NCBI GenBank assembly: GCA_024180945.1
Contig: JAKSGN010000023.1
Location: 620,001-684,000, forward strand
DNA: 64,000 bases
Reading direction: 5' to 3'
Source of the DNA: Macrophomina tecta
Taxonomy: Eukaryota > Ascomycota > Dothideomycetes > Botryosphaeriales > Botryosphaeriaceae
The notes under the pieces were generated by a model that saw only the letters and a program-made list of their open reading frames with translations, ran no database searches and was not told the DNA's origin. Below are positions 49,476 through 61,114 of the stretch, piece by piece; positions within the stretch are counted from its first letter, which is position 1; each line of letters opens with the position of its first letter. The translations under genes were made by a program, and so were the position numbers.

Positions 49476-50096
49476 GTGTATATATTCTATAGTTACCTCG
49501 AATCGTACTTGAGGTTCCAAAGCAATGCCGACCAGAGCACGACGCATTCGGACATCCCAATGTTCGCGGTTGCATACTATGGGCTCGAAAACGGCTATCG
49601 TCAATATTTCCGCAAGCTTCCTGATCAGCTCGAGCAATACCACACTCTTTGTGAAACTCTCGATATCCTTTGTACCGGCTTTTTACAGCAGCAAACGGTC
49701 AAGGGACTGTTTGAAGATCTCAGAGAAGGAAAAGGGAGCTACGAGTGTGAGTACAAGCGTTCGATATTTGTGAAGGGCGACAAGAAAAAGGCACGCGATG
49801 CAGCTTTCAAGCTTTTGTACTTCATTCTCCGTGCAGATTTCGAATCAGATGTGAAGGATAGCCAGCTCGTCTACAATGCTGTTTTGTTTATAGTTTCCCA
49901 TCGTGGAATCTTCAAATATCGCATCCGGAAAATGGTCCGCGCAGCGTATGAGGCGCGTTTCAATATCTCTAGCAAACAAATGGCCAGCCTAAATCAATGG
50001 CCTATATGGGAACCAGGAAAGGATGGGCGAACGTCAGAAGATGAGGCGACTACCGAGTCATCTTCAGAATTCGACGACTGGGACAGTGATTATTAA
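49476..50096 (+). CDS. BTB-related hypothetical protein, probably N-terminally truncated
   Basis: This is an open frame of 206 codons; the first ATG is at 49560. The opening YSYLESYLRF ... DIPMFAVAYYGLENGYRQYF matches the region after the BTB fold in fungal BTB proteins, where YLYT-DY and VYALADKY motifs occur, but the BTB core upstream is missing. A charged helical body (FVKGDKKKARDAAFKLLYF) and an acidic end (TESSSEFDDWDSDY) follow. A spliced upstream exon or a truncated gene are both possible. Confidence 0.5.
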   Translation: MYIFYSYLESYLRFQSNADQSTTHSDIPMFAVAYYGLENGYRQYFRKLPDQLEQYHTLCETLDILCTGFLQQQTVKGLFEDLREGKGSYECEYKRSIFVKGDKKKARDAAFKLLYFILRADFESDVKDSQLVYNAVLFIVSHRGIFKYRIRKMVRAAYEARFNISSKQMASLNQWPIWEPGKDGRTSEDEATTESSSEFDDWDSDY

Positions 50097-50219
50097 GAAT
50101 TCTTTGCATGCCTTTTCATTCTCCTCTTTCCCTTCTACACCAATTTCCATCTTCACTTTATTATTACCAATAATGCCACTCAGAACTCGTTTGTGTTTAC
50201 GTAAAGCTGTGCAGCCCTT

Positions 50220-50372
50220 TGATGATAATGTTGATGATTCATACACCCGGTCGGCCTCAGCAGCCCTTAGGAACAAGGAACGTTATTCTACGCTGATAGT
50301 TATACATTGGGACCCCTATTCATTCCAAGGCCCAGAACACTGTTTACAAAGAAACCATCCCTCTCTCCCATA
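50220..50372 (-). mobile_element. LINE 3'-end fragment
   Basis: TGATGATAATGTTGATGATTCATACACCCGG is followed by CGGCCTCAGCAG, ACAAGGAACG.TATTCTACGCT, GGCCCAG.ACACTGT and AAAGAAACCATCCCTCTCTCC. These match in order the 3' UTR and (GAT)n tail of the minus-strand LINE at 34163. The fragment is only about 150 bp and heavily 5' truncated. Confidence 0.8.
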
Positions 50373-50477
50373 AGAGGGGCATAGTAGGTTATCTACGTAT
50401 GCTGGGGCACCAACCACACATTGTTAGTCGATCGGGAGGTGATGGTGGGCCATTGGTAGGAACATAATGAGAGGGGG

Positions 50478-53400
50478 GTGGCAGAATTTTCAGTGAGGCG
50501 AGCAGAAGGCGGAGGGGCCGGAAGCGCTAATACGAAAGTAGGACCGACCCATGTCGAGCTTGTTCGAATGTCCAGTTCATTCGACCTTATACCTTATAGA
50601 TCCACCATCGACGTGATACTGGTCACTGAGCTACTCGCAAGCCGGAAGGTCAAGTGCCAAGTCTACCCAACGGACCACGGGTCCGACCGCCGGGCCATAG
50701 AGACGGAGATCGATCTCGAGGTATACAGGAACTCCTCGCAAGCTGGACGGGTACTTTTCGAGAAAGCGGACTGGGGAACCATACGAAAAGAGCTGGGAAG
50801 AGACGCTACCACCGCCGGCTCAGTGCCCGGACGCCATGGCGTTAGAGCAGGAGGCCGAGACCTTACTACAGCACATCCAAAGAGCCGTCCAGTGTCGGGT
50901 ACCCATAGCTCGACCGTCTCCATACGCAAAAAGGTGGTGGACGGAACGGCTATCAATCTTGCGGAGGACGGTCTCGTCATTAAGGAACCATTGTACGGCG
51001 CTACGAAGACAAGGACATCAAGTAGATGATGCGCACGAGCAGCTGCAAGTGGCCAGACGTCAATATTTCCAAGAGCTCCGCGCGCTGAAGACTTCCCACC
51101 GGCGGGGATTCATCTCCGACCCAGGAAACGTGTGGAGGGCGAACGCACTCACGAAAATGAAACAGTCATTTGCCAAGGTCCCACCCCTTACAAAAGAGGA
51201 CAAGGTCGCCAGAACGGACGAAGAGAAAGCCGAGATGCTAATGGAGACCGTTTTCCCACCATAAGCAACTCCGCAACTCCAGGCAGCCACATCAACCACA
51301 CAATTAGAGCCGCTAATTATGGGGCCTCTAACAGAGGATGACGTTAAGAAGGCAATATTCACGGCTAACTCGCGAAAGGCGCCAGGCGCGGACGGCCTTA
51401 CGTTCAGAGTGTAGAGGGAGCTCTGGCCGGTAGTAGGGCGGCACATCAGCTGCCTATACCAAGCATCACTACGGCTGGGTCACCTACCAAGGGCATGGCG
51501 AGTGGCCAAGATCGTTACGCTAAGGAAGCCAGGAAAGCCTGACTACACGATCCCAAAGGCCTATAGACCGATTTCACTACTACCAACGATTAGCAAGGGC
51601 CTTGAAGCAGTGGTAGCAAACAGGATATCGTATCTAGTCGACGCAAACGGACTGCTCCCAGCTAATCACTTCGGGGCACGGCGGCAAAGATCCTGCGAGC
51701 AGGCACTGAACGTCCTAATGGAAAAGATCTTCTGGGCATGGAGAAGACAACAGGTATTGTCTCTCGTTACTTTCGACGTGCAGGGAGCGTACAACGGAGT
51801 CCACAAAGAGACTTTGTGCCGGAGACTCCAGGCAAGAAGGATGCCCGCTGCTATCGTGCGGTGGGTAGAGAACTTCTGTAGCGAGACAAAGGCGTGCATA
51901 ACAGTAGGCGGTTTCTGCTCGCCAGTAGCTAACGTTGAGCACGCGGGCTTGCCTCAAGGCTCGCCTCTATCACCCATCCTCTATATCCTCTACAACGCAG
52001 ACCTCGTCGAGGCACCGATTAACCAGAAGGGTGGAGCTCTGGGCTTCGTTGACGACTATACTGCATGGGTCACCGGCCCAACCGTTAGCCACAACATTCA
52101 GAGGCTGCAGCAGGAGGTGATTCCGAAAGCCGAAGGATGGGCCGCAGGGAGCGGAGCAACATTCGAGGCTGATAAGACAAAGCTGATCCACTTCACCCGC
52201 GCCAGCAAACGAAGAGATTCGCCCGAAATACCGTTGGTCTTCCAAGGGACTGAAATATCAGACAGCGAGCAGGTGAAGGTTCTGGGGGTCCTGCTCGACA
52301 ACCAGCTCACCATGGTGCCCCACGTCACCAACGTAACGAACAAGGCAATCACACAGTGCTTGGCGATTAAGAGACTTAAAAGCATCAGCCTGAGAGGAGT
52401 GAGACAACTATACCAGGCCACCGTTACTCTAATTACCGACTACGCGGCGTCGACCTGGTACGGTCCGGGAAGACTAGCCGTGGGAAAGCTGTTACGCCAC
52501 CTGGAAAGAGTGCAGCGACTGGGAGCACAGGCCGTGACGGGCGCGTTTCGCACAGTCGCCCTTCCAGTCGCCGAAGGAGAGGCGTGCCTGACGCCGGTCG
52601 ACCTCCGATTACTCCCAAAAGTGGCGAAACACCTGGTAAGGCTGCATACGCTACCACCAGACAATCCGGCGGTGGACTGCATTAAGCGTTTCTCTAAGCC
52701 CCCGGGGGGGGGGGCAGTCCGTCTGACTAAAACAAAGGGATTCGTAATTATTAGACAAGAGACGGTAGAGCGGAGCAAGAATATACCAGCAGTAATAGCC
52801 GAACTGCATGCAATAGTGTTCGCACCTGAATGGCTAGTTCAGCGCCCACGGCAGATGGATGCGCCAATTCCAGGCCGTAAAGTTCATACTTCTTGGGTGG
52901 CCACAGATAGCAGCAAAGCACTCCAGCGCCTAGGAACATCCCAAGCTAGCCTATCGGGACAGTACCTAGTCAAGAGAGCACGGGAGCTTATGACTAGGAT
53001 CGGAGTCAAAGGAGCAGCGGTCAAGTTCCTATGGGTGCCGGCCCACAGCGGAATCGCCGGGAACGAGGCAGCACACCGAGCCGCACAGGAAACAACAAAG
53101 CCAGAGCTACAGCCATCGATCGAGTGGCGTACCAGGCGGCGAGCAAGGGAGACGGCCGAAGCACTAGTGAAGCAAAGATTACGCCCGGAACGGGAAGAGG
53201 CGGCGGCAAAACCGAGTCCGTTTGGGAAATACACATGCAAGCTGGACGGAGCGTTTCCAGGGCAACATACGCTACGGCTATACAACAGTCTCGATGCCGA
53301 GAGCGCAGCTATCCGTATTCAATGTCGAACTAACCATAGCTTCCTCCGTGAATATCTCTTCCAACTGCGGAAAGAGGAGTCAGGGCAGTGTGAATGCGGA

Positions 53401-53694
53401 CAAGGAATGGAGACAGTACGGCACGTTCTTTTGGTCTGTCCGCAGCGGCAGCAGGCTTGCTGCGAACTAGCGACTACGGTGGGGAAAAGGTGGGGAGATG
53501 TTTCCAATATGCTTGGAGGGTGGAGTAGGAGGCAGGACTGGCGGACTGGGCAACCGGTCGATGGGCCAAAGGAGCGATGGAGGCCGGATTTGAGGGTGGT
53601 AAAGGCAGTGATTCAGTTCCTGAAGTTTACCGCTCGAATGTCTGGCCGGGACCGGAGCGGTATGGCGGTCCAGCAGGCGCCGCACGATCACTAA
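50478..53694 (+). pseudogene. ORF2 of the second LINE family, with frameshift and stop
   Basis: An endonuclease end is readable (STIDVILVTELLASRK ... DHGSDRRAIETEI; the usual catalytic SDH is SDR). A shift to the frame at 50836 follows (WWTERLSILRRTV). The RT begins PLTEDDVKKAIFTAN, is stopped by TAG at 51411-51413 where FRVWREL is expected, then continues RELWPVVGRHI to GLPQGSPLSPILYILYNADL and the catalytic GFVDDYTAWVTG. RNase H is marked by FLWVPAHSGIAGNEAAHRA, and the end by CECGQGMETVRHVLLVCP. A G11 run at 52694-52704 sits between RT and RNase H. It is non-functional as read. Confidence 0.8.
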
Positions 53695-53828
53695 GCAGAG
53701 TTGGGCTGAGAAGTGAGGCAAGGCAGCAACGGATGAAAGGCGCGGCAGTGTATATAGGACGGCTCTTATGTCTCCACAGAAGACACCGTAGCCTGAATAG
53801 ACCAATCCAATCCAATCCAATCCAATCC
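50478..53828 (+). mobile_element. second LINE family (Tad-like), 5' truncated
   Basis: It starts within the endonuclease and runs through RT, RNase H and a C-terminal zinc motif to a (CCAAT)n 3' tail at about 53803-53828. The tail differs from the (GAT)n of the other LINEs, and the protein is only moderately similar, so this is a separate family. There is no ORF1. Confidence 0.8.
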
Positions 53829-54177
53829 ATATTTCTAAGGATTTCTACTCCTAAGTAAGCGGTTCTTCACTTGGTGTAGTTGAGCAGCCTGGCTTCTGTA
53901 GAATAGAAACGGGTCGGGCCAGATGGAAGCTGATGAACCAGACGAAAGAGACGAAAGGTTGACTGATTGAGGAGGGTTGGTGTTGGTAATGAGTACCAAC
54001 ACCGCTACTTGCTAACAAAGCTACTGAAGCAAGCAACCCTAAGCTCGGGCTTAGAACGTTTCCTCTGATTCGCCCAGCCGCCAACATTGGCGCGACCCGT
54101 CCCTTTCGAAATAATACTAGACCCCGGGCGCTCCCGCATTTCGGTTTTGCTCAAATAGAAATCATCCCTGCTGCAAG
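53829..54177. other. spacer between LINE and recombinase-like remnant
   Basis: No gene is seen. A short duplication (TTGGTGTTGGTA and GAGTACCAACACCG) around 53970-54005 forms a weak inverted repeat. Confidence 0.35.
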
Positions 54178-55180
54178 CTATAGCGGCTGGTTCACCCGGT
54201 TCGTCCGACAGGCAAAGCAGAGAAGGCGCTTCCACAGATGCTTATAGCTCCGGAAAATATTCTTCTCCAGTTTGATCATAAGCATCAGCTCCGTGCCCGA
54301 GGGCTCGCCAGCCATAAGCCTGTTGATGCGGGTCAGGTCGAACACGCTGATCGCGTCCTCGCAGATGAACTGGTATGTGTGCTCGACGAGTCGCTCCAGG
54401 CTCTCAGAGGGTAGAGCTAACAAAGGCTCTTCCGTGGAATCGGCTGCGTAGGCAAGCGTGGAGACGTTGGATAGTTTAAGGCCGTTAAAAGGGACGGCCA
54501 ACGGGTCACCTCCAACCAAGGCGAGACTTCCATCTTGGTGGCTTGGTCGTGATAGATATGGCATGCGTCAGAGAGCCTGAGATCGCGCTCCTGTAGGCCT
54601 TGCTTAACAAGCCTTCTAATAAGGTCCCCCTCCCGACCGGTACTCAGCGTGCCGCTGTTGTTTTCCTCCTCTTCCTCATCGTTGCCGTTTACATGGTCGA
54701 CTTGGAAGTACTGCGAGCCGCGCTTCTGTGTGAAAAATCTCTGGCAATAGATTTCTTTCCTTGCAGTCTGCAGACGGGCCCGAAGCTTCTCCTGTGTCTG
54801 CTTGCCCGATCCAGCCTGTGTGACCAAGGACCAGTGGTGCACCCCACGCCAATGTTCCTTTGAAGTTTTCATGTCCCGACATATTAATGGCACTTTGAAG
54901 AGTCGAGCTGGCATAGCGACCCATCTTCATACAACGGCAAGTGCGCAATCGTTTGGCCCACCCGGGCCGGAATATAGACCTCGGAGACGTTCTTAGCTGG
55001 CCCCGTCCACTCGCGCTGTACGTCAACTAGATCTCCGGCCGTCTCTTTGGGGCCCAGTCTGTGATGCTTGCCTCGTAGGTGGCTCCTGACCTGGTCCAGG
55101 CAGACAGCTTACCTGCAGTCTTTGCATACAAGCAACCGGTATTCGGGAGGATAGTTGAAGTATCTGCTCAATCGCGTCAT
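54178..55180 (-). pseudogene. third, decayed copy of the zinc-finger/recombinase-like gene (5' part)
   Basis: ATG 55180 opens MTRLSRYFNYPPEYRLLVCK. An in-frame TAA follows CKDCR where a Tyr is expected, and reading resumes AVCLDQVRSHLRGKHHRLGP, the expected finger. Further frames give IYCQRFFTQKRGSQYFQV, GREGDLIRRLVKQGLQ, KMEVSPWLEVTRW and SVFDLTRINRLMAGEPSG to LLCFACRTNRV, aligning with the first copy (DCQRFFVSGHQSSFF, KTEVSPWLDVARW, SVFDLATINSFIVGE). Several stops and shifts are present and the C-terminal recombinase-like third is absent. It confirms the true N-terminus of the family. Confidence 0.7.
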
Positions 55181-55638
55181 TTTTGTTTCTCCGCAGAATC
55201 CTTATGGTAAAAGAACTTGGCTATTTTTCCCTTGGTAATGGGAGAGATGAAGTAGGTAGAGTAGAAGAGGAAAATAACTTGAAGAGCGTATCACGTCTAT
55301 TCTGTTTTATTTTCTTGCTGCACACATGTTACAGCGCGTTCTAAGCGCGTCTAGATAAGGTTTAATTGCGGTTCATCTGCACTATCTATTCTCTATTTGG
55401 AGCGCCTTCTTCGGAGAGGCAAGTATGGAAAGATGCGCGGCGGATATTTGGTGAGACGAAGAGGCGGTAGAGCCGCGGGAGGACTTGTACAAATGCGGAA
55501 ATACCGATGTAGACTGGATTCAAGACTGGAGTATATATCTTAGAGCCTCCCAAACCCCCCTCTTACTCACCATGCCAATCATACTTCTTTCAATCCCACA
55601 TTTTTGCATTCCAACACTAAGTATGATTTATTTGAGGA
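55181..55638. other. spacer without genes
   Basis: This is AT-rich sequence with no open frame of interest, probably the promoter side of the third copy. Confidence 0.35.
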
Positions 55639-56070
55639 CTACGGGGTGAGTAGTTTGTCAATGATATCATCGCAGGCTTCTGATGCTTCCCTTAGTGCAT
55701 TCTTCAGCTCTTCCAAATCCTTCCCTAATATCCCCCCTTTCGGAGCTTCTAATTCCAAAAGCGTTTGAAGATGGGTCTTGTACTCAGCTAACGACTTGTG
55801 TGCAGTATCTTTCAGCTTTTGTCCCCACTTCGCCCCATCTTTCTTCGGATCCAGCCTCTCCATCTCAGATATTGTCCCGTCACTAAGCCTATTAAGCGCT
55901 TGAATGATGTCACCTTTCAAGGTTTGAATTATTGATAGTTGCCCATTGGAGCATTTTTCGGTCAATTCAAGTCCATCCTGCTCGGAACATTGTGATCTGC
56001 TGGTCGGATCCGGACTGTCTGGGAGAATGTCAATACTGGAAACAGCAATTTGCAGTGTTAACCTACCCAT
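55639..56070 (-). CDS. hypothetical helical protein, 143 aa
   Basis: ATG 56070 opens MGRLTLQIAVSSIDILPDS. The body is strongly helical and charged (TLKGDIIQALNRLSDGTISE, LKNALREASEACDDIIDKLL), suggesting a four-helix or coiled-coil fold. An uninterrupted frame and biased amino-acid composition favour a real gene. No family is recognised. The N-terminal segment resembles the start of fungal proteins with an N-terminal fungal STAND-like helical domain, but this is too weak to name. Confidence 0.45.
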   Translation of the reverse strand: MGRLTLQIAVSSIDILPDSPDPTSRSQCSEQDGLELTEKCSNGQLSIIQTLKGDIIQALNRLSDGTISEMERLDPKKDGAKWGQKLKDTAHKSLAEYKTHLQTLLELEAPKGGILGKDLEELKNALREASEACDDIIDKLLTP

Positions 56071-58964
56071 ATGTTGAATTCTTCCTTTTCCTTTGCTATT
56101 TTATGTTTTGCGGAGGAAGAGGGTGGTTCTTCGCTCTGTTCGGGTAAGGATGGGTGGAGGATCGGAGAAGTAGTCAATTAGATGCGTATTCCTGCTGGAG
56201 GAAATAAAAGGCAGAGACATTTATATATCAAATTAAGTGCCCTTCGGATGGATCGAGGCGCTGGTTGGGCAGATGGATTTTTCCTGTAAACCCCTCAATT
56301 CCTGACGGGTTGGCGTGCACCTGGTCAGCGTTGCCACGTTAGAAGTAGGTCTAGACACAATAGACCATAGGCAGTCCACTTTGGTTCATAAGTAATATTA
56401 AAGCTTTCTTCGTGCAAGGTAATACTACTCCTTATCTTGGAAACGATGCATAAAGAGCAACCTGAATAATATTGCTGCTGCTGGAAATGATCGATGTGGA
56501 GCAGCGGAATGTCCTGCGGCAAAAGTGACACGGATAATCTTTTTGGGCAAGGCCCACCTTATCAGGGACAGGGTACAAGTATGCTTGACATGGAAGAGAG
56601 AATGCTGTAAGACAGGCTGAGTAATTGTGCTTAAAGTTGTGGCAATGTTCATGGTGCGATTTCCTAATCTCCCCGTCTCTACCTGCACCAGGTCCGGTCC
56701 TCTGCTCCATACACCCCACAATGGTGACTCCAGAGTTTCGGAAGGGAAAAGGCAACCTTATTCGCTTCATTAATCCACCATTTTTCTCTGTATTTATTGC
56801 TGTCATCTACGGCAGCGAAGATATTTGTCAACCAGAATCCCCTTGTTTTTAGGCAACATTTATCATTGCTTCCTTAGGCACTACATTGATTCCTTCCTCG
56901 GTATGCCCTACACCTCGGATCTTCTACTTTTCCTCGGATGTTCTCAATTCCTCGGTTATACTGTTTCAGACTCATGTATTTAAGGACACTCATTCTCCTT
57001 CAGATAGAAGGACAGGCAGAAGTACACAGACAGAAATTCGATTCTCTCTTCTGACCTCACCGAGTTCGGGCCTGAGGCCCACCCCAAATTCGACAATATT
57101 TCACTCCTCAGAACAGTGCGTTATGTAAACTTCTCCCTGTGCGGTGCTGATAGCCACTCTCAGATTCCGCGCTTGCCTGGCCTCGACGAAGGCTTTGAAA
57201 ATTATCGAAAGAGAAGTGGAGCGGAAAGCGTGGAAGACTTCGCAATACTTACCCATAGATCTGGAAAACGATCCAGCTAGTGTATTGCAAAAGAGCGGGT
57301 ACGGATTCCCACATGGAGACACCCGCCAAGATGTCGCGAAGATTCTACTCGTATACGACGTTGCCAATTTTTCTTCATTCCCTGAGCTTAGGATGCTGTC
57401 GAACAAACTGAACACATTACAGTCGAATGACATGTGAAGGATGGCGTGGCTGGTGCTCGTTGCCTATGAGCCCACAGAGGAGGCCGCTATACCAGCTGTA
57501 ACTCTCGGCTCGACTAGGCTTTTCTACCATGGGCTGCACAGCTGTTACCGGCGTTGCCGTGTCCTGCAAGACACCAGGTCGTGGGCAGTCCACTTGCGAA
57601 AGACACTCGCTTCATATCCGCCTCCCACCATGTACAGTATCCCCCACGTAAAGAGCAGCGGATTCGTCCAATAATGTAGTAGCGACGATACGAGCAGCTT
57701 CGCGAAGTGGCAGCTGTGGGGACTACCGGGGGGCGGCGTCGAATAAGGATTACTTATGAGCTTCCCAGACGTGGGAACGGGTTTCTCGCCGGCATTCGAA
57801 TTCACGCAGACAAGAAATTAGTCCAGCTCCATCTTGACGTCTGGCCAAGACGAGGCGACGGGGTATCCCAACCAATGGTGGTACCTTGTCAGGCTACCAC
57901 GGCCCACATTGATCATGTGCTATGGCACACCGATGCGCTGCATATCTATTGCAGGAGAAGGCTCGACATATTTCTTTCCTTTTTGTTTTGCATTAGTCTT
58001 TCATCTCGGTAGAGAATCATCAGAAACCAGGAAGCCAGAGCTGCTACCAGAGCCAACATAATTATGCATGAGATAATGCATAAACTCTTATTAGAATGCA
58101 TTTCCATCAACGCCTTCAAAGCCATGGCTCAGATCGAAAGTGATCAAGATGTGAAAAGAGCCTATGTGCCCTTCTTTGACTTTACTCCAGGCTCTGGATA
58201 TTCCGACCGCCACCATGATTGACAATAGGGAATATGGGGGAATTCTTGCTCAAGATACCGACGGCCTGAATTCAAACTTTAAACGGATAATCACGCCCTT
58301 TCTTGCGCAATGTGACCGGCCCTTACGCATTATTTCAGTGGAATGCACTCAATTCGTTCTTTCAACGCTCAATCTCTATGGGAGAGGCAAGAAGGGGACC
58401 CCATTCAGCTACAAGAAACGCGACAAGTCAGGACATTTAATCTGCCACAAACATCCAGAGCTGACCCAACATGCCATCCACTCAGCAAATTCACGACTTC
58501 AGCCTCCACTGGAAAAAGACCATTCGTGATAGAGTTATTGCAGCCCTTCCAAACGCTCAAGAGCACTTCTACTCGACTTCTTACACCTTCACTTACCGAG
58601 AGGAGTCGCACTCTGATGCCCCTTGGGCTCATGTTTCCTGTCGTTCAGAACTCAGGGCTTCCTTCATGAATCTAGATTGTCCTCGGCACCATCATTCTTT
58701 CCGAAACACTCACGCGCGACAAACCCGAGTAACCCTGCCTTTCCCCTGGGCATCCCCAGCTTCTTCAATCCAAGGAATAGTTGCGAGAGGTGGTCTTTTC
58801 TTTCCCAAAGATCATTGGAGTAACATCTTAATATTCACAAAACAGATTCAACAATGAAGAAGCAACCAGACACGCAATGAAGCTCCATAGCATCATCTTT
58901 GCAAGAACCCTCATGATAGTTGCCTGGCATCTATATCATGGAGTCCATCCTGTCTGCGAAAGCC
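56071..58964. other. gene-poor region with weak open frames
   Basis: Open frames of 75-130 codons (for example 56432-56806 minus, 57144-57437 plus, 57707-58012 plus, 58164-58529 plus) have no motifs I can recognise. Most lack a convincing start. The 58164-58529 frame is the most protein-like (TMIDNREYGGILAQDTDG). Spliced genes could be hidden here, but none can be supported from sequence alone. Confidence 0.35.
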
Positions 58965-59423
58965 TTATATTTGCGCCCGCTGAAGGGCTCTGTCAAGGCG
59001 CTTGAGAATGTCTTTGAGGCGATCGTCACGGCGTTCAGCCCAAATTACCCTCTTCCGACCCAGCTGCTTGTCACGCTCAGACCGAGCACGCTCCCGAACA
59101 TGCTCTTTATTGCTGATATCCCAATTGCTCAACACATCGGTTCTTCTCTCTATGTTTCTATCTCCTGTTCTCTCCTGGTGCTCAATGCCCACGTTCGAGG
59201 TTCGGAGCCATTCATGAAATTCAATCCGCGTTGCGAGGCCCTTCCCCTTGCTCCACTTCGCGTGTTGAGATCGGTTGTTTGGAGGAGAAGGGTGAGGAGG
59301 GGGAGCTGTGTCCGCCTGTGATATCTCAACGCAGGACTCGGTAGGTACGTGATGGAAATTTGGTCCTTGGTGCGCGTTGCCATTACCTGCGTCTCGGGAC
59401 CAGACGGAGCATGACTCCTCTCG
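58965..59423 (-). CDS. possible terminal exon encoding a charged helical segment
   Basis: A 153-codon stop-free frame runs from just after a TAA at 59426 to a TAG at 58965, without an ATG near its start. It reads NGNAHQGPNFHHV, then a Pro/Ser linker (TAPPPHPSPPNNRSQHAKW), then a strongly charged helix (DKQLGRKRVIWAERRDDRLK). The composition suggests real coding sequence spliced from an upstream exon. No family is recognised. Confidence 0.3.
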   Translation of the reverse strand, partial: REESCSVWSRDAGNGNAHQGPNFHHVPTESCVEISQADTAPPPHPSPPNNRSQHAKWSKGKGLATRIEFHEWLRTSNVGIEHQERTGDRNIERRTDVLSNWDISNKEHVRERARSERDKQLGRKRVIWAERRDDRLKDILKRLDRALQRAQI

Positions 59424-60436
59424 TTAGCGTAAAAACCCCATTACTACGGCATGGATTCACATACTAGGTATACTATTATTGTTTCCTTGGAAGGAGCAGA
59501 ATCTGCAAGCTGATATTCCAACTGCTGTGAACGAGGGGAAGGCAGTAGGCGGAAAAGGCACTTCTCGTCGAGCATAATTCTTGAGCAGGGCACTAAGACC
59601 TTAACCAACAGGTGAGGTTTCTAATACCTCTCACACTGCAATCTTGAGGCACATATGGTGCGTAATGTGTACCATGTGCCCTCGGCTGCCTGACAAGTGC
59701 ACCATACCTGAGCAAATGCCGGCACACCGTTAAGCCCGGAGCGGTGCTCTCCGTGCATAATTTTCCCTACTCGTATTTGGCAGGTTGAGGTGATGAACGG
59801 TCCCTAATCTCAAACGAGAAGTGAATGGATGATCCTGCTCTCAGGGCTCACCGGCTCTCATGACTTGTGGAGGATTCCGAAGTGTGGCACGCACGAGCAG
59901 GGCACGAAGTTGGTACCCCACCAGCCCATTCCATCTATAACATATGGTACGATAATTCTGTCAAGGGTGGGGTATGCAGAGCCAAATTTGCAGCACTTTT
60001 CATCGTCCGCAGGGGTACAGGGGTCTTTTGCAGCTCCCGCCTCCCCGAGGCCGGTCATCTATTGACACGTAGTATCGGGCCAATGCACTGGAGCTAGACG
60101 GGGACATGCCAGCTCCCTTGTAAATAGTTCGATGATTAGGATTTGCGCACATGTAAGACTCTGCTCAGGTCCAAACTACCGTCTCTGTTCAGTTAATCAA
60201 CAGCACTTACACTATCACACTTGTACAAATCAATTTACTTCCAAGGATAGATTGCGCAACTGCCTCTCGCTGCTCTATTAAGACTCTTCTCCGAGCTTGT
60301 AATGCCTCCCAAGTTCTCGAGAATATCGTCGCTCTTGGCAGTGAGTCAGAGTCATCTTCTCCACCTCCTGGTGCGTATCCATCGCTGTCTACAATTCACC
60401 TGATCTGATTCATCGAAAGTCACCAACAATACAGTC
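59424..60436. other. spacer without genes
   Basis: No supported gene is seen. A short ORF at 60302 (MPPKFSRISSLLA) followed by a good GTGAGT donor at 60341 might be a first exon, but no acceptor tested keeps frame with the ORF at 60437. Confidence 0.3.
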
Positions 60437-61114
60437 ATGACCAACAAGACTATGAAATCGCCGAAGATGGTCTTCGGACAGTTTCGAAAGCTGTGGGAAG
60501 CGCGGGGCCACCAAATCACAGAACTCGAATACATGGGCACCCCGATTCATTAGCACCTCTTCCCACTCATAGCCCAACATGGGGAGAGTTTTCTTGGGAA
60601 GAAAAGTGCTGTATTCGAAGCTACGCTTATCATGAAACCATATCTGGGTAAGTTAGCAGACCTGTCCGAGGCGTTAGGTGCTAAGCTTAAATCAGGTTCT
60701 GTTGACGACCTGGAGTGGGACTCCATCATTCAATGCGGCGACTTTGAGCAATCGACCGACGACGAAGACTGCGACCCCCGCTCTCCCTTCTCAATCTCTC
60801 AGCTGGTGGCAACGGAAGGAGAAGATACAACCCATTCGGCCTCTACAGCTGAGGTCGAAGGGGCTGTTGATTGCGTTCACAAAGGGGTGGATGATGTTCA
60901 GGCATCTCAACCTCAGCCTTTAAACCCAGGCACAAGATTGAACATGCCCCATACCGGAACCGAGCCGGACACCCAAAAGACTCACGAAAACGAAGCCTCT
61001 GGTGGACACAGCCCACGACGCAAACGTTCAGCGGATGACACGGAAGACGAGGAGGAGAGTAAGGTGTGGAGGCCGAGAAGGAAGCTGATTTGGGATTCGG
61101 ACGGGTCGATTTGA
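60437..61114 (+). pseudogene. hypothetical gene interrupted by one stop
   Basis: From ATG 60437 the frame reads MTNKTMKSPKMVFGQFRKLW ... ELEYMGTPIH, then TAG (60551-60553), then HLFPLIAQHGESFLGKKSAV ... KPYLGKLADLSEALGAKL and an acidic, low-complexity half ending in a basic segment (SPRRKRSADDTEDEEESKVW). Coding character continues on both sides of the stop, so a CAG-to-TAG change is likely. The basic end suggests a nuclear protein. The family is not recognised. Confidence 0.4.

Noticed and set aside
56432..56806. Zinc-finger-like ORF (CHFCRRTFRC)
   Set aside because: There is a single Cys cluster without the His ligands at the right spacing, an overlapping competing frame, and no supporting start or intron.
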